From Morinoia aosen (taxonomy: Eukaryota; Arthropoda; Malacostraca; Amphipoda; Talitridae): a stretch of DNA of 64,000 bases. The DNA is taken from contig CM059576.1 of NCBI GenBank assembly GCA_030386875.1, positions 64,727,581 through 64,791,580 on the forward strand, read 5' to 3'. The translations under genes were made by a program, and so were the position numbers. Under the pieces are notes generated by a model that was not told the origin of the DNA, did no database searches, and saw only the letters and a list, made by a program, of their open reading frames with translations. Position 1 is the first letter of the stretch. The number at the start of each line of letters is the position of its first letter. Shown piece after piece: positions 22,538-33,929 of the stretch.

Positions 22538-22812
22538 GCTCATCATAGCCTTATGGTTTGAGAACCTGCCCTTCCGTGAAGGCATCGAGGTTTTGAATCC
22601 CGACGCTGTGGGGCGGTTTTCTCTGTTGGGTATAGGGGGAAAATTCAATGCACAATACTCCATTCTACCCAGGTGTATGAAATGGGTACCGGTCTTGACC
22701 GGGGGAAAGCGTCATTACGTCCTGGAGTTAGTTATAAGGCATTTGAAAAACCAATGTACAAGGTGATATGTATCAGGCTTGATCAGAAATAAAGCACCCT
22801 TAGATGCCGATG
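22538..22812 (+). mobile_element. tRNA-derived SINE, near full length
   Basis: The head has an A-box-like TAGCCTTATGGTTTGAG and a B-box-like GGTTTTGAATCCC at tRNA spacing, as expected for an RNA polymerase III internal promoter. The family body follows (CCCAGGTGTATGAAATGGG, GGCATTTGAAAAACCAATG), then a tail with AAATAAAGCACCC. It is about 275 bp with no coding capacity. Confidence 0.75.
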
Positions 22813-22844
22813 TTTGTTTGTTTGTTTATTCAAAACTAACTTAT

Positions 22845-23130
22845 TTTCCTAACGCATGTCAGAACTATCTTGTTATAGTTACCCTAAAATGAAGTTTCTG
22901 ATTGCAAGTATGCAGTTAAGTTGACTCGGCAATAATGAACTTTGATCACAAGCGTGTCGATTTCTTCTAATATCTCGTAACTTAGGTAGGCGTCCTACAT
23001 TGCTGCCTTCAGTTAACGGAAGTTTGTACATCAATGCGAGACTCGCAATCTCAGAGTTCCTAAGTTTCTTGAGAAGCGGACACGAAACAAGTATTCAAAA
23101 AATATATAAATAAACACACAATGGGCATTA
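22845..23130 (-). repeat. Family A 5-prime fragment and flank
   Basis: The reverse strand shows GGTAACTATAACAAG and the TGCATACTTGCAA segment found at the 5-prime side of family A copies, then loses similarity. Confidence 0.45.
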
Positions 23131-23139
23131 TTAGGATAG

Positions 23140-23425
23140 ATGATTCATAGTTCAGCCTCCTTTACCACAGCAGAGATGGTCAAAGAGAAGAACGATGAAG
23201 GCACCAATAAGATTGGAGTTAGAGGAACGTGGAATCTATTCTTAAGGTGTATTACCCCACAGGGTCCCGTGCGAATAGAAACAGTAAGGTAAGAGTGAAT
23301 GTTATAAACCATGATTAGAAACAGTAAGGTAAGAGTGAATGTTATAAACCATGATTAAGGTTATAGAAAAAAGTCAGAGGAGGTGGAAACCCGGAGAGCA
23401 GTGAAGCATTTTAAAGTCCATAAAC
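23140..23425 (+). repeat. Family A partial copy with 40-bp duplication
   Basis: Truncated before the conserved 3-prime region. A 40-bp stretch starting AGAAACAGTAAGGTAAGAGT is present twice in tandem (23277-23316 and 23317-23356), an early-stage local duplication. Confidence 0.7.
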
Positions 23426-23499
23426 TAAAATATTGTTTTTTTTTTACAAAAAAACATTGAATGAAGTGGTGAAAATATACTGCAATACACTTCACGCTA

Positions 23500-24030
23500 T
23501 TTTTCCATAAGCGCTGAAACTTTACGACAATATCAATGCTCGGTCGTGCCGTCATTGACAGTCAGTCATTACCTGTCCTAGTACGGTTAGGATTACCCGT
23601 GATGAACTGTTAACGGAATCTTCAGTAGCACTACCAGATTTAGTAGCTCTCCCAGGGGTAATATGTGTGGTCCCGAGCTGAGAGTTAGGCAGATGTTTCC
23701 TTTTGTTGATATACAATTTTTTTTAGTTAATCCACTTTTATCGCTTCACTGCTGTCTTAGTTTCCAGCACCTCTGACTTTCTTCTTCAACTTTTACCCTG
23801 TTCCGTAAACTTTCTTCTCAACTGTAAATTTCCTGCGCGGGAATACACCTTATGCATAGCTTCCACGTTCCTCTGACTCAAATCTTAATGGTGCTCATCT
23901 TTCTTCTTTTTGAACACCTTTGCTGTGGTAAGGGTGGCTGAAACTAACAATCATATACATGTATTGGGAACATTTTTATTGGCTTAGTTACCCTCAAAAT
24001 TCAAGTTGTCGTTGTCAGGTTTGCAGTAAA
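23500..24030 (-). repeat. Family A repeat copy
   Basis: Reverse-strand copy containing GGTCCCGAGCTGAGAGTTAG and the CCTAGTACGGTTAGGATTAC extension. With the preceding plus-strand copy it forms an inverted pair about 75 bp apart. Confidence 0.75.
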
Positions 24031-24199
24031 AATGAGTTGTTTCGAATTAGGTACCTCAGTTCAGAACGTGTTTTCTTTAATTATTTATTTCCTTTCATAT
24101 TTATGGTGGTCGTGTTACAAGATGCCGTGTAGAAATTGAGTATTAGATGATATTGTTGCTTAGAAACTTCTACAAAACTTTCTTCCACGAATGAGAGCA

Positions 24200-24720
24200 G
24201 TATATCTAACGGCTTTCAGTGAATTTTTTTGTTTTAGTGCAGTTCATCATGGAAAAAACGTTCAACGGCACCTGACAAGTGTAGCAATACTGCGAGGTTT
24301 CTCATGAAGTTTGACAAAATGTTGTCTCTAGAATTTTGCAAACAATCTTTCATGTTTCGTAAAGCGTACCGGTATTGTGGGATGTTCTCCCCAGCAGTCG
24401 GTAGCCTGTCTACATAGCGCGATAACTCCTCCATTGATCGTCTAATTCATCCAAACATTCCTCAGAAACTGGCGACGGAAAGTGAGCAGCGAGAGGAGTT
24501 ATTGATGTCGGAGAGTTCGTTTCCTTTCGAGATTCATTAGGGTCCAGTCCATTTGATTTAGCTATCTAGCTGTCGTTATCAAAAGTGAACTTTTTCTCGA
24601 ATTGGTTGTACAACTCCTCAACTAGAAATGTTACGCAATGGCTTTTTTTTTATCTTCAGGGTCACATCTTCAATTAGATGTGCTGTTGCTCTACCTCCGA
24701 GGTACACGCCACTTAGTTTC
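24200..24720 (-). pseudogene. hAT transposase C-terminal remnant
   Basis: On the minus strand, open segments in different frames encode VEELYNQFEKKFTFD, then ECLDELDDQWRSYR, then FMRNLAVLLHLSGAVERFF, and in the neighbouring frame FSMMNCTKTK. The order and spacing match the C-terminal part of hAT transposases, where an AxVERxFS block followed by a KTK motif forms the dimerisation region. At least two frameshifts and stops break it. No terminal repeats were found, so the element is a fragment. The function would be DNA cut-and-paste transposition. Confidence 0.55.
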
Positions 24721-24764
24721 TTGTAGTTACTTAGTTTTCTTTTAGTCTGAAATATTGATATGTC

Positions 24765-25556
24765 AGACATACTGGACATACTAGTTTCTTAAGTATGTCA
24801 GACGTACTAGTTTCTCTAGTATGTCAGGCATACTAGTCTCTCTAGTATGTCAGACATAGTAGTTTCTTTAGTATGTCAGACATACTAGTTTCTTTAGTTT
24901 GTCAGACATACTAGTTTCTTAAGTATGTCAGACGTACTAGTTTCTCTAGTATGTCAGGCATACTAGTCTCTCTAGTATGTCAGACATAGTAGTTTCTTTA
25001 GTATGTCAGACATACTAGTTTCTTTAGTATGTCAGACATACTAGTTTCTTAAGTATGTCAGACGTACTAGTTTCTCTAGTATGTCAGGCATACTATTCTC
25101 TCTAGTATGTCAGACATACTAGTTTCTTTAGTGTGTCAAACATACTAGTTTCTTTAGTATGTCAGACATACTAGTTTCTTAAGTATGTCAGACGTACTAG
25201 TTTCTCTAGTGTGTCTGACATTCTAGTCTCTCTAGTATGTCAGACGTCCTAGTCTCTCTAGTATGTCAGACATACTAGTCTCTCTAGTATGTCAGACATA
25301 CTAGTTTCTTTAGTTTGTCAGATATACTAGTTTCTTAAGTATGTCAGACATACTAGAGAAATTAGTATGTCATACATACTAGTCTCTTTAGTGTGTCAGA
25401 AATACTAGTCTCTCTAGTATGTTAGACATACTAGTTTCATTAGTTTGTCAGACATACTAGTTTCTTTCGTATGTCAGACATACTAGTCTCTTTAGTATGT
25501 CAGAAATACTAGTCTCTCTAGTATGTCAGACATACTAGTCTCTCTAGTATGTCAGG
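24765..25556. repeat. 26-bp palindromic minisatellite, about 30 units, 130-bp higher-order period
   Basis: Each unit contains AGTATGTCAGACATACT, a near-perfect palindrome, then a TAGTYTCTYT linker. Variant units (CTTAAGTATG, GACGTACTAG, GGCATACTAG, CATAGTAG) recur in the same order every 130 bp from about 24782 to 25172, so five-unit blocks were amplified together. Confidence 0.95.
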
Positions 25557-25569
25557 CCCGTACAACAAC

Positions 25570-25800
25570 ACGCGCTGCCGGAGTTGCGGCCACCGCAGCA
25601 TTGCGCGGTACTGCGGAGTAAGTCACTACACTGAGAGAATATCATCCGACACTGGATAGAGAAGCCAATAATTAGAATTAAACTATTCTCATATACCCAC
25701 TTCGCACGTTCAGTCCGGACATTGAACTATACATAGTTCTGGTTCGCCCGTAGGGTGTAAAAATTGAATAACAACATTTGGTACCCGAACAGGAACCCCT
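25570..25800 (+). mobile_element. Candidate LTR end and primer binding site
   Basis: GC-rich sequence ends ...AACAACA and is followed two bases later by TGGTACCCGAACAGGAACC (25779), the form of an LTR-retrotransposon primer binding site. A diverged relative of the LTR-side sequence lies at about 30440-30545 (GAGAATATTATCCAGCACTG). No pol domain follows. Confidence 0.35.
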
Positions 25801-27290
25801 ACCGGCATCCTAATTTTCAAGTGCGTTCAAAGCCTGGGAAGGGAATGCAGAAATAAATTTCATCTGTATCTATTTTGTTCAAAGAACTTGATATTATAAT
25901 CAAAAAATAAGTTTGTGTGAACTAGTACACTTAACACAGTCACAATTACATTTTTTTAATAAAATTCACAATTACACAATTACGTTTTTCAGTAGTGAAT
26001 AATTACAATAATTTCCCAATAATAAAATTGTTGAAAAATTTTTCGGTGACATCACTATTTTTACAAGGGTTCAAAATTCAAGTAATTCAAGGTTAGAAAC
26101 CAACACAGTAATGCATAATTGAAAATATATTATTAATTTCTCTAGTTCTTATGCCTTTGATTAGACTCCAATATTTAACAGATCTATAATGAGATTAAGT
26201 CATTTCATATAAGTAATTCATTTCACTGTAGTCTGCTTCTCCATGTCTGCAAGGCTCGGTCTGCATCTCCTACTAGTAGAATAATACAACATTTACCCTA
26301 ACAACTGAACGAAAAGTTCGTTTTACATTATCTTTACAGCTTATATTGCATTTTACAGCTGTTTTACACAGGGATTTTGCCATGTACCACAACTACCTCA
26401 TCATTTACCACCAATACTACCACACACCATTGATAAAGTCACACACATCACCGTACATTCCACTAACTTGAATCAGTCCCCTTCTAATGCAACCTCAATG
26501 CAACCTAGTACACATAGAATATTATTAAACCATATATACTCGAAATAAAAATAGACGCTCTGCGTGAACGCTCAAAGTTCAGCCAATAGTTGCTGTTGTT
26601 TTGGTTGTTCGATGGCTAACTTCATTTGTTATTTCAGGCTTCATTAAATGGTATTGTTATTGCTGGTATATTTTGTTGCTGTTATTGTTGGTGGGCGTGT
26701 GCGCTTGTGGTGGGTATTGGTTGAAGGATTATTGGTTGTGGGATAAATTATTTTGCATAAATTATATGATGCTGATTACTGACTTTTATGATTGTTTCAT
26801 TATAGCAAATTCAATATAAATGGATCCATAATCCAATATTAGGTAAGTTGACATTGAGGTCTGATATATCACTATCACAACAGATATATAGCTGCGTTAA
26901 ATAATTGATATAGGCGTTGTGTTGCAAGTGAACTTGATAGAACCACTGTTGAAATTTACTATGGCTTGCCATTAAATACTTTTTACCCGAAAGAAATTTT
27001 TATTAAAAGCTAAACTTATCCAAATAAAAAAAAATTTCGCACAACAAATTCCTTAAAAAATTCGTTGACACTTTATTTCAGTTTACTATGAAATGACGCC
27101 TCAGTAAAGACATACATAGCAATATTTATGAACAAAGAAAATGTCATCAACGGTTCTCAGCTCCATGATGTGAGAAACTCTGAAATGAAAAATCATAAAA
27201 CTGAATAACATGAGCATAGAAGCTGCAACTGATAACGAATCCGATGGTTTCATTCGAAGCCCTGCGTAGCGAACTGCGCGCTGATATACG
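25801..27290. other. AT-rich region without recognised genes
   Basis: Contains tandem-like ACAATTAC stretches near 25940-25990 and no coding signal. From about 26840 it begins a module that is duplicated, diverged, from about 27945 (both have TAAGTTGACNTTGAG and a TATAGCTNCGT segment). Confidence 0.45.
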
Positions 27291-27316
27291 TGTGTGTGTG
27301 TGTGTGTGTGTGTGTG
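27288..27316 (+). repeat. (TG)n microsatellite
   Basis: About 14 TG dinucleotides. The equivalent place in the duplicated module (about 28520) has only GTGTATGTGTGATGG. Confidence 0.9.
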
Positions 27317-27442
27317 ATAGCAGCTACTCTACACCTCATCGGTGTGTGTGTATGTATACTCTGGTTCACATGATTATGTAAATTATATGTAACTAGTGTA
27401 CACGACCCGTCTAAAATGACGGGATTCGATATTTCCTTCAGA

Positions 27443-27626
27443 CAAATCCTCCAGCTGTGGATGCCCAACAAATATATCCATGCCAACAGTACCCGCCATT
27501 AAACAAATCCTCCAGCTTTGGATGCCCAACAAATATATCCATGCCAACAGTACCCGCCATTAAACAAATCCTCCAGCTGTGGATGCCCAACAAATATATC
27601 CATGCCAACAGTACCCGCCATCAAAA
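27443..27626 (+). repeat. 61-bp tandem repeat, three units
   Basis: Units begin ACAAATCCTCCAGC and repeat at exactly 61 bp, nearly identical. A related interspersed copy near 33838-33925 has the flanks (GACGGGATTCGA ... GATACGGTCATT) but no tandem array. Confidence 0.9.
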
Positions 27627-27659
27627 TATTCTTGTACTTGTGCACTGGTGAAACTCGTA

Positions 27660-28370
27660 TCACAGATACGGTCATTGAGCGTCCTTGTGAGCGTCACAGA
27701 CACACGCACCAACCAATTTGATGTGTTCACTCACATGCCCATTGTGATAACATACCACAAATGACGCACAAAGTATATACAGTTATGAATTCATATAACT
27801 TTAAGGAGACATTTGGTATTTTATTACATAAGGATATGATAAATAATGCTGGATCAATACTAATCGAGTTCTGGTTCACGGCTTATTTGATTTTGTAACG
27901 TTATTTAACTTGATATTTATGGATAAAAACTTAACATTTACGTACAGAATAAGTTGACGTTGAGTTGTGATCAATTCGCTATCACATCAATTTATAGCTA
28001 CGTCAAGTTGTTGTGTGCGACCTTCTAGAAGAAAACACTTTTTACATTCACTCATGTTATCCTTCATTTGTCGAAGTTCTTCGCCCGGCACTAAATGTTT
28101 ATGGTTTCTAAATATACATATTTTTACGACCAAATGATACGTAAAAGCCTATGATGGTATTCAACGATTGGTTATTGAGAACAATTCTCATAAAAAGACA
28201 TTTATTGCTCTGTATATATATTAAACCGAACTCAACAATGGCCAACGAAAGCGTGAATTCGTACTACAGGAATTTGTAACGTTTATGATTTTAAATCTTA
28301 CAAGGTGATAGTAACATGTGTCACGGCTGAGTATCGTGGAAGTATAGCACATGTTGTGTTGTGAGAGCGT
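27660..28370. other. AT-rich spacer, second copy of a duplicated module
   Basis: From about 27945 it resembles the sequence from about 26850. No gene is seen. Confidence 0.4.
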
Positions 28371-28522
28371 TGTAGGTGACGTACACGTGCAGGTGTGTGG
28401 TGTAGGTGCCGCACACGCGCAGGTGTGTGGTGTAGGTGCCGTACACGCGCAGGTGTGTGGTGTAGGTGACGTACACGTGCAGGTGTGTGGTGTAGGTGAC
28501 GTACACGCGCAGGTGTGTGGTG
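28371..28522 (+). repeat. 30-bp minisatellite, five units
   Basis: Units contain GTACACGYGCAGGTGTGTGG and alternate between GTGC and CGC-type variants. The array is open in several frames on both strands as a by-product. Confidence 0.9.
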
Positions 28523-28642
28523 AGTGTATGTGTGATGGTGGCTTCTCTAACTCATCGGTGTGGGTGTATTGATACTCTGTTGCGTCTTGCGTATATATGG
28601 AATATTTTATTCCTGCCAGCTTTTGTGCACAGATTTGAATGT

Positions 28643-30190
28643 GTATCGACGGGAGTTATGGGAGAGGTATTTGTATATTATATATATCGACGGGTAGTTA
28701 TAGGAGAGGGATTTGTATATTATATATATCGACGGGCAGTTATAGGAGAGGGATTTGTATATTATATATATCGACGGGCAGTTATAGGAGAGGGATTTAT
28801 ATATATCGACGGGAAGTTATTGGAGAGGAATTTATATATTATATATATATCGACGTGCAGGTATAGGAGAGGGATTTATATACATATATCGACTGGCAGT
28901 TATTGCAGAGGGATTTATATATATCGGCGGAAAGTTATAGGAGAGGGATTTATATATTATATACATCGACGGATAGTTATAGGAGAGGGATTTATATATA
29001 TCGACGGGCAGTTATAGTAGAGGGATTTATATATTATATATATTGACGGGAAGTTATAGGAGAGGGATTTATATATTAAATATATATCGACGGGCAGTTA
29101 TAGGAGAGGGATTTATATATATCGACGGGAAGTTATAAAAGAGGGATTTATATATTATATATATTGACCGAAAGTTATAGAAGAGGGATTTATATATTAT
29201 ATATATCGACGGGCAGTTATAGGAGAGGGATTTATATATATCGACGGGAAGTTATAGGAGTGGGATTTATATATATTGTCGGGAAGTTATAGGAAAGGCA
29301 TTTATATGTTATATATATCGACGGGCAGTTATAGGAGAGGGATTTATATATTATATATATGGACGGACAGTTATAGGAGAGGGATTTATATATTATATAT
29401 ATCGACGGGCAGTTATAGGAGAGGGATTTGTATATTATGTATATATCGACGGGCAGTTATAGGAGAGGGTTTTGTATATTATATATATATCGACGGGCAG
29501 TTATAGGAGAGGGATTTGTATATTATTTATTTCGACGGTCAGTTTAAGGAGAGGGATTTACATATTATATGTATCGACGGGCAGTTATAGGAAAGGGATT
29601 TGTATATTATATATATCGACGGGCAGTTATCGGAGAGGGATTTGTATATTCTATATATCGGCGTGCAGTTATAAGAGAGGGATTTGTATATTATATATAT
29701 TGACGGGCAGTTATAGAAAAGGGATTTATATATTATATATATCGACGGGCAGTTACAGGGTAGGGATTTGTATATTATATGTATCGACGGGCAGTTATAG
29801 GAGAAGGATTTGTATATTATATATATCGATGGGCAGTTGTAGGAGAGGAATTTACATATTATATATATCGACGGGCGGTTATAGGAGAGGGATTTATTTA
29901 TTATATATATCGACGGGCAGTTATAGGAGAGGGATTTGTATATTATATTTATCGACGGGCAGTTATAGGAGAGGGATTTATATACTATTTATATCGACGG
30001 GCAGTTATAGGAGAGGGATTTGTATATTATATTTATCGACGGGCAGTTATAGGAGAGGGATTTATATACTATTTATATCGACGGGCAGTTATAGGAGAGG
30101 GATTTGTATATTATATTTATCGACGGGCAGTTATAGGAGAGGGATTTACATATTATATATATCGACGGGCGGTTATAGGAGAGGGATTTA
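28643..30190 (+). repeat. 45-bp minisatellite, 1.55 kb
   Basis: Units contain ATCGACGGGCAGTTATAGGA then GAGGGATTTRTATATTATAT. Two length classes occur: about 45-47 bp, and about 31-32 bp units lacking the TATTATAT part. The short class is concentrated in the first 650 bp. Near the 3-prime end, 90-bp two-unit blocks alternate (GTATATTATATTTATC and ATATACTATTTATATC). The 239-codon open frame reflects the 15-codon period and not a gene. Confidence 0.95.
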
Positions 30191-31364
30191 GTTAAAGTTC
30201 AAGTAGGATTTAAGACCGGTGAAGAATTCTATAAATGTTTTGATAAATCAATTAATTTCAATGGATAAACTTTGATAATAATGGAATAGTTGATATTATT
30301 TAAGATCAATAAATTTAATAAAAATTTTTATTTATGAAAAATAATTACATCACTACACCCACCGCCCAATATTCAATCAATATGTGGCCAATATTGGCTG
30401 AACCTATTTCCTTTATCAGATCGATATTTTCATCTCAAATAAAGAATAAGAGAATATTATCCAGCACTGGACGCGGGAGCCAAGACCCGAAAGTAAACTA
30501 TTCCAACACGCGCACTTCGCAGGCACATCCTGACAGTAATTAGCTCAAGAATATGGCATATAATTTTCATGAACTATAATAAAATCAAACTTTTTTTGAG
30601 CCTTTTAAACCCTACACGTGAACATATGTTGGCGGTTAAATCTTCAACTTAGCTCAAGAATATGGAATGGGATTCTCCATGAATTTTACCAGAATAAATT
30701 CTTTCGAGGCGTCTATAACTTACTTATAAAAATTACAATAGGTTAAATCTTTGTCTGTGTTTTTGTTTGGAATTCTATTTTCTATAAATTCTTTAATCAC
30801 GAAAACAACGACCGAACTTTTCAATCATCAGTATTAGCTGGAAAATACAGACATTGAGGGGACAATATCGGAGAGAAGCTCCTGCTGTGAAGAAATTTGC
30901 GACATCATGCATTGGGACTGAGGGAATTTATGCACCCAACATTTGGGGTCGTGACACACTGAAGTGAATGGTAAAGATGACCTCACTTCAGTCCTCGCTA
31001 CTCGCCCGATCTCGCACCAGCCACAGTGAATGAACTCTACTTAATTAGAACACCAAACTGGGCACCTGCTCATTAACCTTATTACTCAATTCACCGGTTT
31101 CACCGGCTTAATAAATTTTTATTTATAGGGATAAAAAAATCAGTGAATCGTGAAGTCCAAGGAAAATTTTCTTTCTACGGCGCAAATTTACTGAGGACTT
31201 GACTTATCAAATATATTATGGCCATAACTAAAATATTAATAATTGACATCAATGTCTCAATGAGTTGTAAATAAATTACAGGAATTTCAAAACGAAGAAA
31301 GCACCCCGTATTGAAATCAAATTCAATAAAGTTTGCACAAACTATAGAAATAAAACAAGTCAGT
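30191..31364. other. AT-rich region with a diverged LTR relative
   Basis: Around 30440-30545 there is similarity to the candidate LTR at 25.6-25.75 kb. The rest is unclassified and non-coding. Confidence 0.35.
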
Positions 31365-31440
31365 TCAATAAAACGTTTCGGAGACCAGCTCCATCTTTAG
31401 TCAAGAGTCTGCAGAGTTGAAAATAAAGAAAATATCAGTC
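31365..31440 (-). repeat. Penelope-like terminal motif, single arm
   Basis: On the minus strand it reads GACTAAAGATGGAGCTGGTC then TCCGAAACG. This is the same core as the hairpin at 59486-59716. It lacks the CTGATGA form and has no partner arm. Confidence 0.4.
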
Positions 31441-31549
31441 TGTCTAACAAAATACATGGGCACAATAATATCAAAAAGTTAATTAGCAATTTAGCGTTCT
31501 ACCTCCAGGAGCAGCAACTAGCCCCATCACCTAACGCAGCGATGGGCGC

Positions 31550-31785
31550 AGCCCCGCTGTACCCGGCAGCCCTCACCACAGCCCCCGCTGTACCCGGCAA
31601 CCCTCACCACCGGCCCCGCTGTACCCGGCAGTCCTCACCACAGCCCCCGCTGTACCCGACAGCCCTCACCACAGCCCCCGCTGTACCCGGCAGCCCTCAC
31701 CACAGCCCCCGCTGTACCCGGCAGCCCTCACCACAGCCCCAGCTGTCCCCGGCAGCCCTCACCACAGCCCCCGCTGTACCCGGCA
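31550..31785 (+). repeat. 30-bp GC-rich minisatellite, first block
   Basis: Units contain CCGCTGTACCCGGCAGCCCT followed by CACCACAGCC. The array is interrupted at 31786 by an inverted-repeat element and continues for part of a unit after it. Confidence 0.95.
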
Positions 31786-32291
31786 GCACAGACGCCAATC
31801 TCGCCAGATTTGGACGCCACCCATCCCTCTCCCTCCACCTCCGTGTTGCCACATTAAGTTGCCATTCGCGCCAATTATTTAACTATGTAATACTATTGAG
31901 GTTTATTCCCCTATCTGTTCGTTATACAGTTATTATTAATCACTGCGTTATAAACACTACAAGTACTTAGTAAGTGGATAGTACAGCGAAATACCGAAGT
32001 TAACCTGCATTAAATCATTATAATAAGATATGACAACGACCGCTGGTGTTTGGCCATTCGACCCTCCATCTCGGCATGCAAGAACAGGCATTTTTAAACT
32101 TTTTTAACTTAACCTTAAACTAACTGAACTTGGCCTAACCTGACCCAAAATAACCTAACTTAACCTAACCTCTTAATCTGACTTAACTTAACCTAACTTA
32201 AATTAATTTAACCTAACATTTCTGTAGCTGCTCGGAGGTGGAGGGAGAAGGGGTGGGTGGCGTCCAAATCTGGCGAGATTGGCGTCTGTGC
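31786..32291. mobile_element. 506-bp inverted-repeat element with 9-bp target duplication
   Basis: Terminal inverted repeats of about 57 bp start GCACAGACGCCAATCTCGCC and end with the complement. The surrounding minisatellite unit is duplicated as TACCCGGCA at 31777-31785 and 32292-32300. A 9-bp duplication is typical of Mutator-like elements (family knowledge). The interior is non-coding and includes CCTAA-like repeats, so it would be a non-autonomous copy. Confidence 0.75.
32100..32220 (+). repeat. Degenerate CCTAA-type repeats
   Basis: Repeated TAACCTAACTTAACCTAACC and variants, the complement of the insect TTAGG telomere repeat but degenerate. They lie entirely inside the 506-bp element. 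Confidence 0.6.
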
Positions 32292-32467
32292 TACCCGGCA
32301 GCCCTCACCGCAGCCCCCGAAAAAATAACGCTTATCAAATTCAGTTCGATTTCTTTTTCCAGGGCTTAGCAAATCTAAATTTAATTTTGTTGATTGATGA
32401 AAAACAAAACTTGCTTGGTTGAGGAATAGGAAAAATAAGAAATCGAAAAGTCATTTGACAATGGGGA

Positions 32468-32620
32468 CTGTACCCGGCAGCCCTCACCACAGCCCCCGCT
32501 GTACCCGGCAGCTCTCACCAAAGCCCCCGCTGTGCACGGCAGCCCTCACTACAGCCCCCCCTATACCCGGCAGCCCTCACCACAGCCCCCGCTGTACCCG
32601 GCAGCCCTCACCACAGGGCA
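32468..32620 (+). repeat. 30-bp GC-rich minisatellite, second block
   Basis: Five further units of the same 30-bp repeat, more diverged than the first block (for example TGTGCACGGCAG). They are separated from the first block by about 150 bp of AT-rich sequence. Confidence 0.9.
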
Positions 32621-32784
32621 GCTACGTGGTCGTGCGTACAGCGGAGGTAGAAGTGATGCCATCTTTATCATCCATGTCAAAACCCCAAAGTGCGGGTCTA
32701 GAAATTTCCTCCGCTACAGTGCCTCATTTTACAGACTTTTCCATATTCGAAACTTGGTGCTTGCGATGTGTTCTTATGAAATAG

Positions 32785-33035
32785 GTAACTTCCGAGTATT
32801 GGCTCCTTCCTGCGTCCAGTATTGGATGGGAAATTACGAAGTATTGGCTCCTGCGTATAGTATTGGATGGGCGATTACTGAGTATTGGCTCCTGCGTCCA
32901 GTATTGAATAGGTAATTACTGATTACTGGCTGCAGCTTCTGGTATTAGGAAGCCTACTGCAAAGTATTGGTTCTTTCGTTAAGTATTTGATGAGCAATTG
33001 CTGAGTATTGGGTGGGCAATTACTGACCATTTGCC
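32785..33035 (+). repeat. Degenerate tandem repeat, about 52-54 bp
   Basis: Four to five units around GAGTATTGGCTCCTGCGTCC and AGTATTGGATGGG decay toward the right. Confidence 0.75.
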
Positions 33036-33925
33036 AATATTCGATAATATTCTGTTATTTTGTATATGAGGTAAAAATATCTATCTGATATTGGAAATAA
33101 GTTCAGACAATATTGGCCACCGATTAATATAGTATTGGATGCTGATTAGGGGATGGATTGGCTAATGCGTTTATTAATTTAATTGGTATTAATAAATAAT
33201 GAAACCTAATTGATATAAACATTATCAATAAATATTAATTATTTATTGTATATTATGTAAATAATAATAATTTATATATTTACAATATCACGCGTGACTG
33301 CTGCATGCAGACTTGTGTTGGTAGTACCAAACTTCAACAATTCATTAGACACAGCCAACATTCAGGAATTTCCATCAGAACTGGTCACGTGCTTCCCTCC
33401 GTTTCTCATTAGCAATTAGAGATCATTGTCAGTAATTCAATCGTCCTTTAAAAATAAAGAAATTCTCCACTGTACGGTGTAGTAACGTCGCTGTTTCATG
33501 AACCTGTTTTAATAAGCCATTAATTGACCTGTTCTAATAAGCCAGTAATTTAGGACGCCGTGAAAAGTCCAATAATGATATTTAATACATCGACCGCGTG
33601 TGTTGCAGGGACGGCGTGGAACTCAATTATTTGAGTTGGTCACGTTCGTCCAACGTTTTCTATGACTGTTGAAAGTAATTTTGACGGTGACTAATTAATT
33701 ATTACATTGCATCGGCAGTGTGGGAATTGATCGATCAAGTCTGTGAAAGAAAATAAAGACGTATACAATATAATTTTAGGTAATACAATTGTGTTTTCCA
33801 ATGGAAAATTATTCATTTGAGCACACAGGTGTTAAAATAGACGGGATTCGACATTTTTCCTAAATTAAGCTCCCAGATGTGGGTGAAATCAAATGTATGT
33901 AAAAGATACGGTCATTAAGCATCCT
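33036..33925. other. AT-rich region without genes
   Basis: Unclassified apart from 33838-33925, which matches the flanks of the 61-bp array at 27.4 kb (GACGGGATTCGA, GATACGGTCATTAAGC). Confidence 0.4.
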
Positions 33926-33929
33926 TTAA

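Noticed and set aside
24765-25556. CRISPR-like regular spacing of palindromic repeats
   Set aside because: Units are contiguous with no unique spacers, and the context is eukaryotic. It is a minisatellite.
29472-30191. 239-codon and overlapping 138-codon open frames
   Set aside because: By-products of the 45-bp tandem array, open in two frames at once.
31542-31970. Proline-rich 142-codon open frame
   Set aside because: Read-through of the 30-bp minisatellite into an inserted element; no independent coding evidence.
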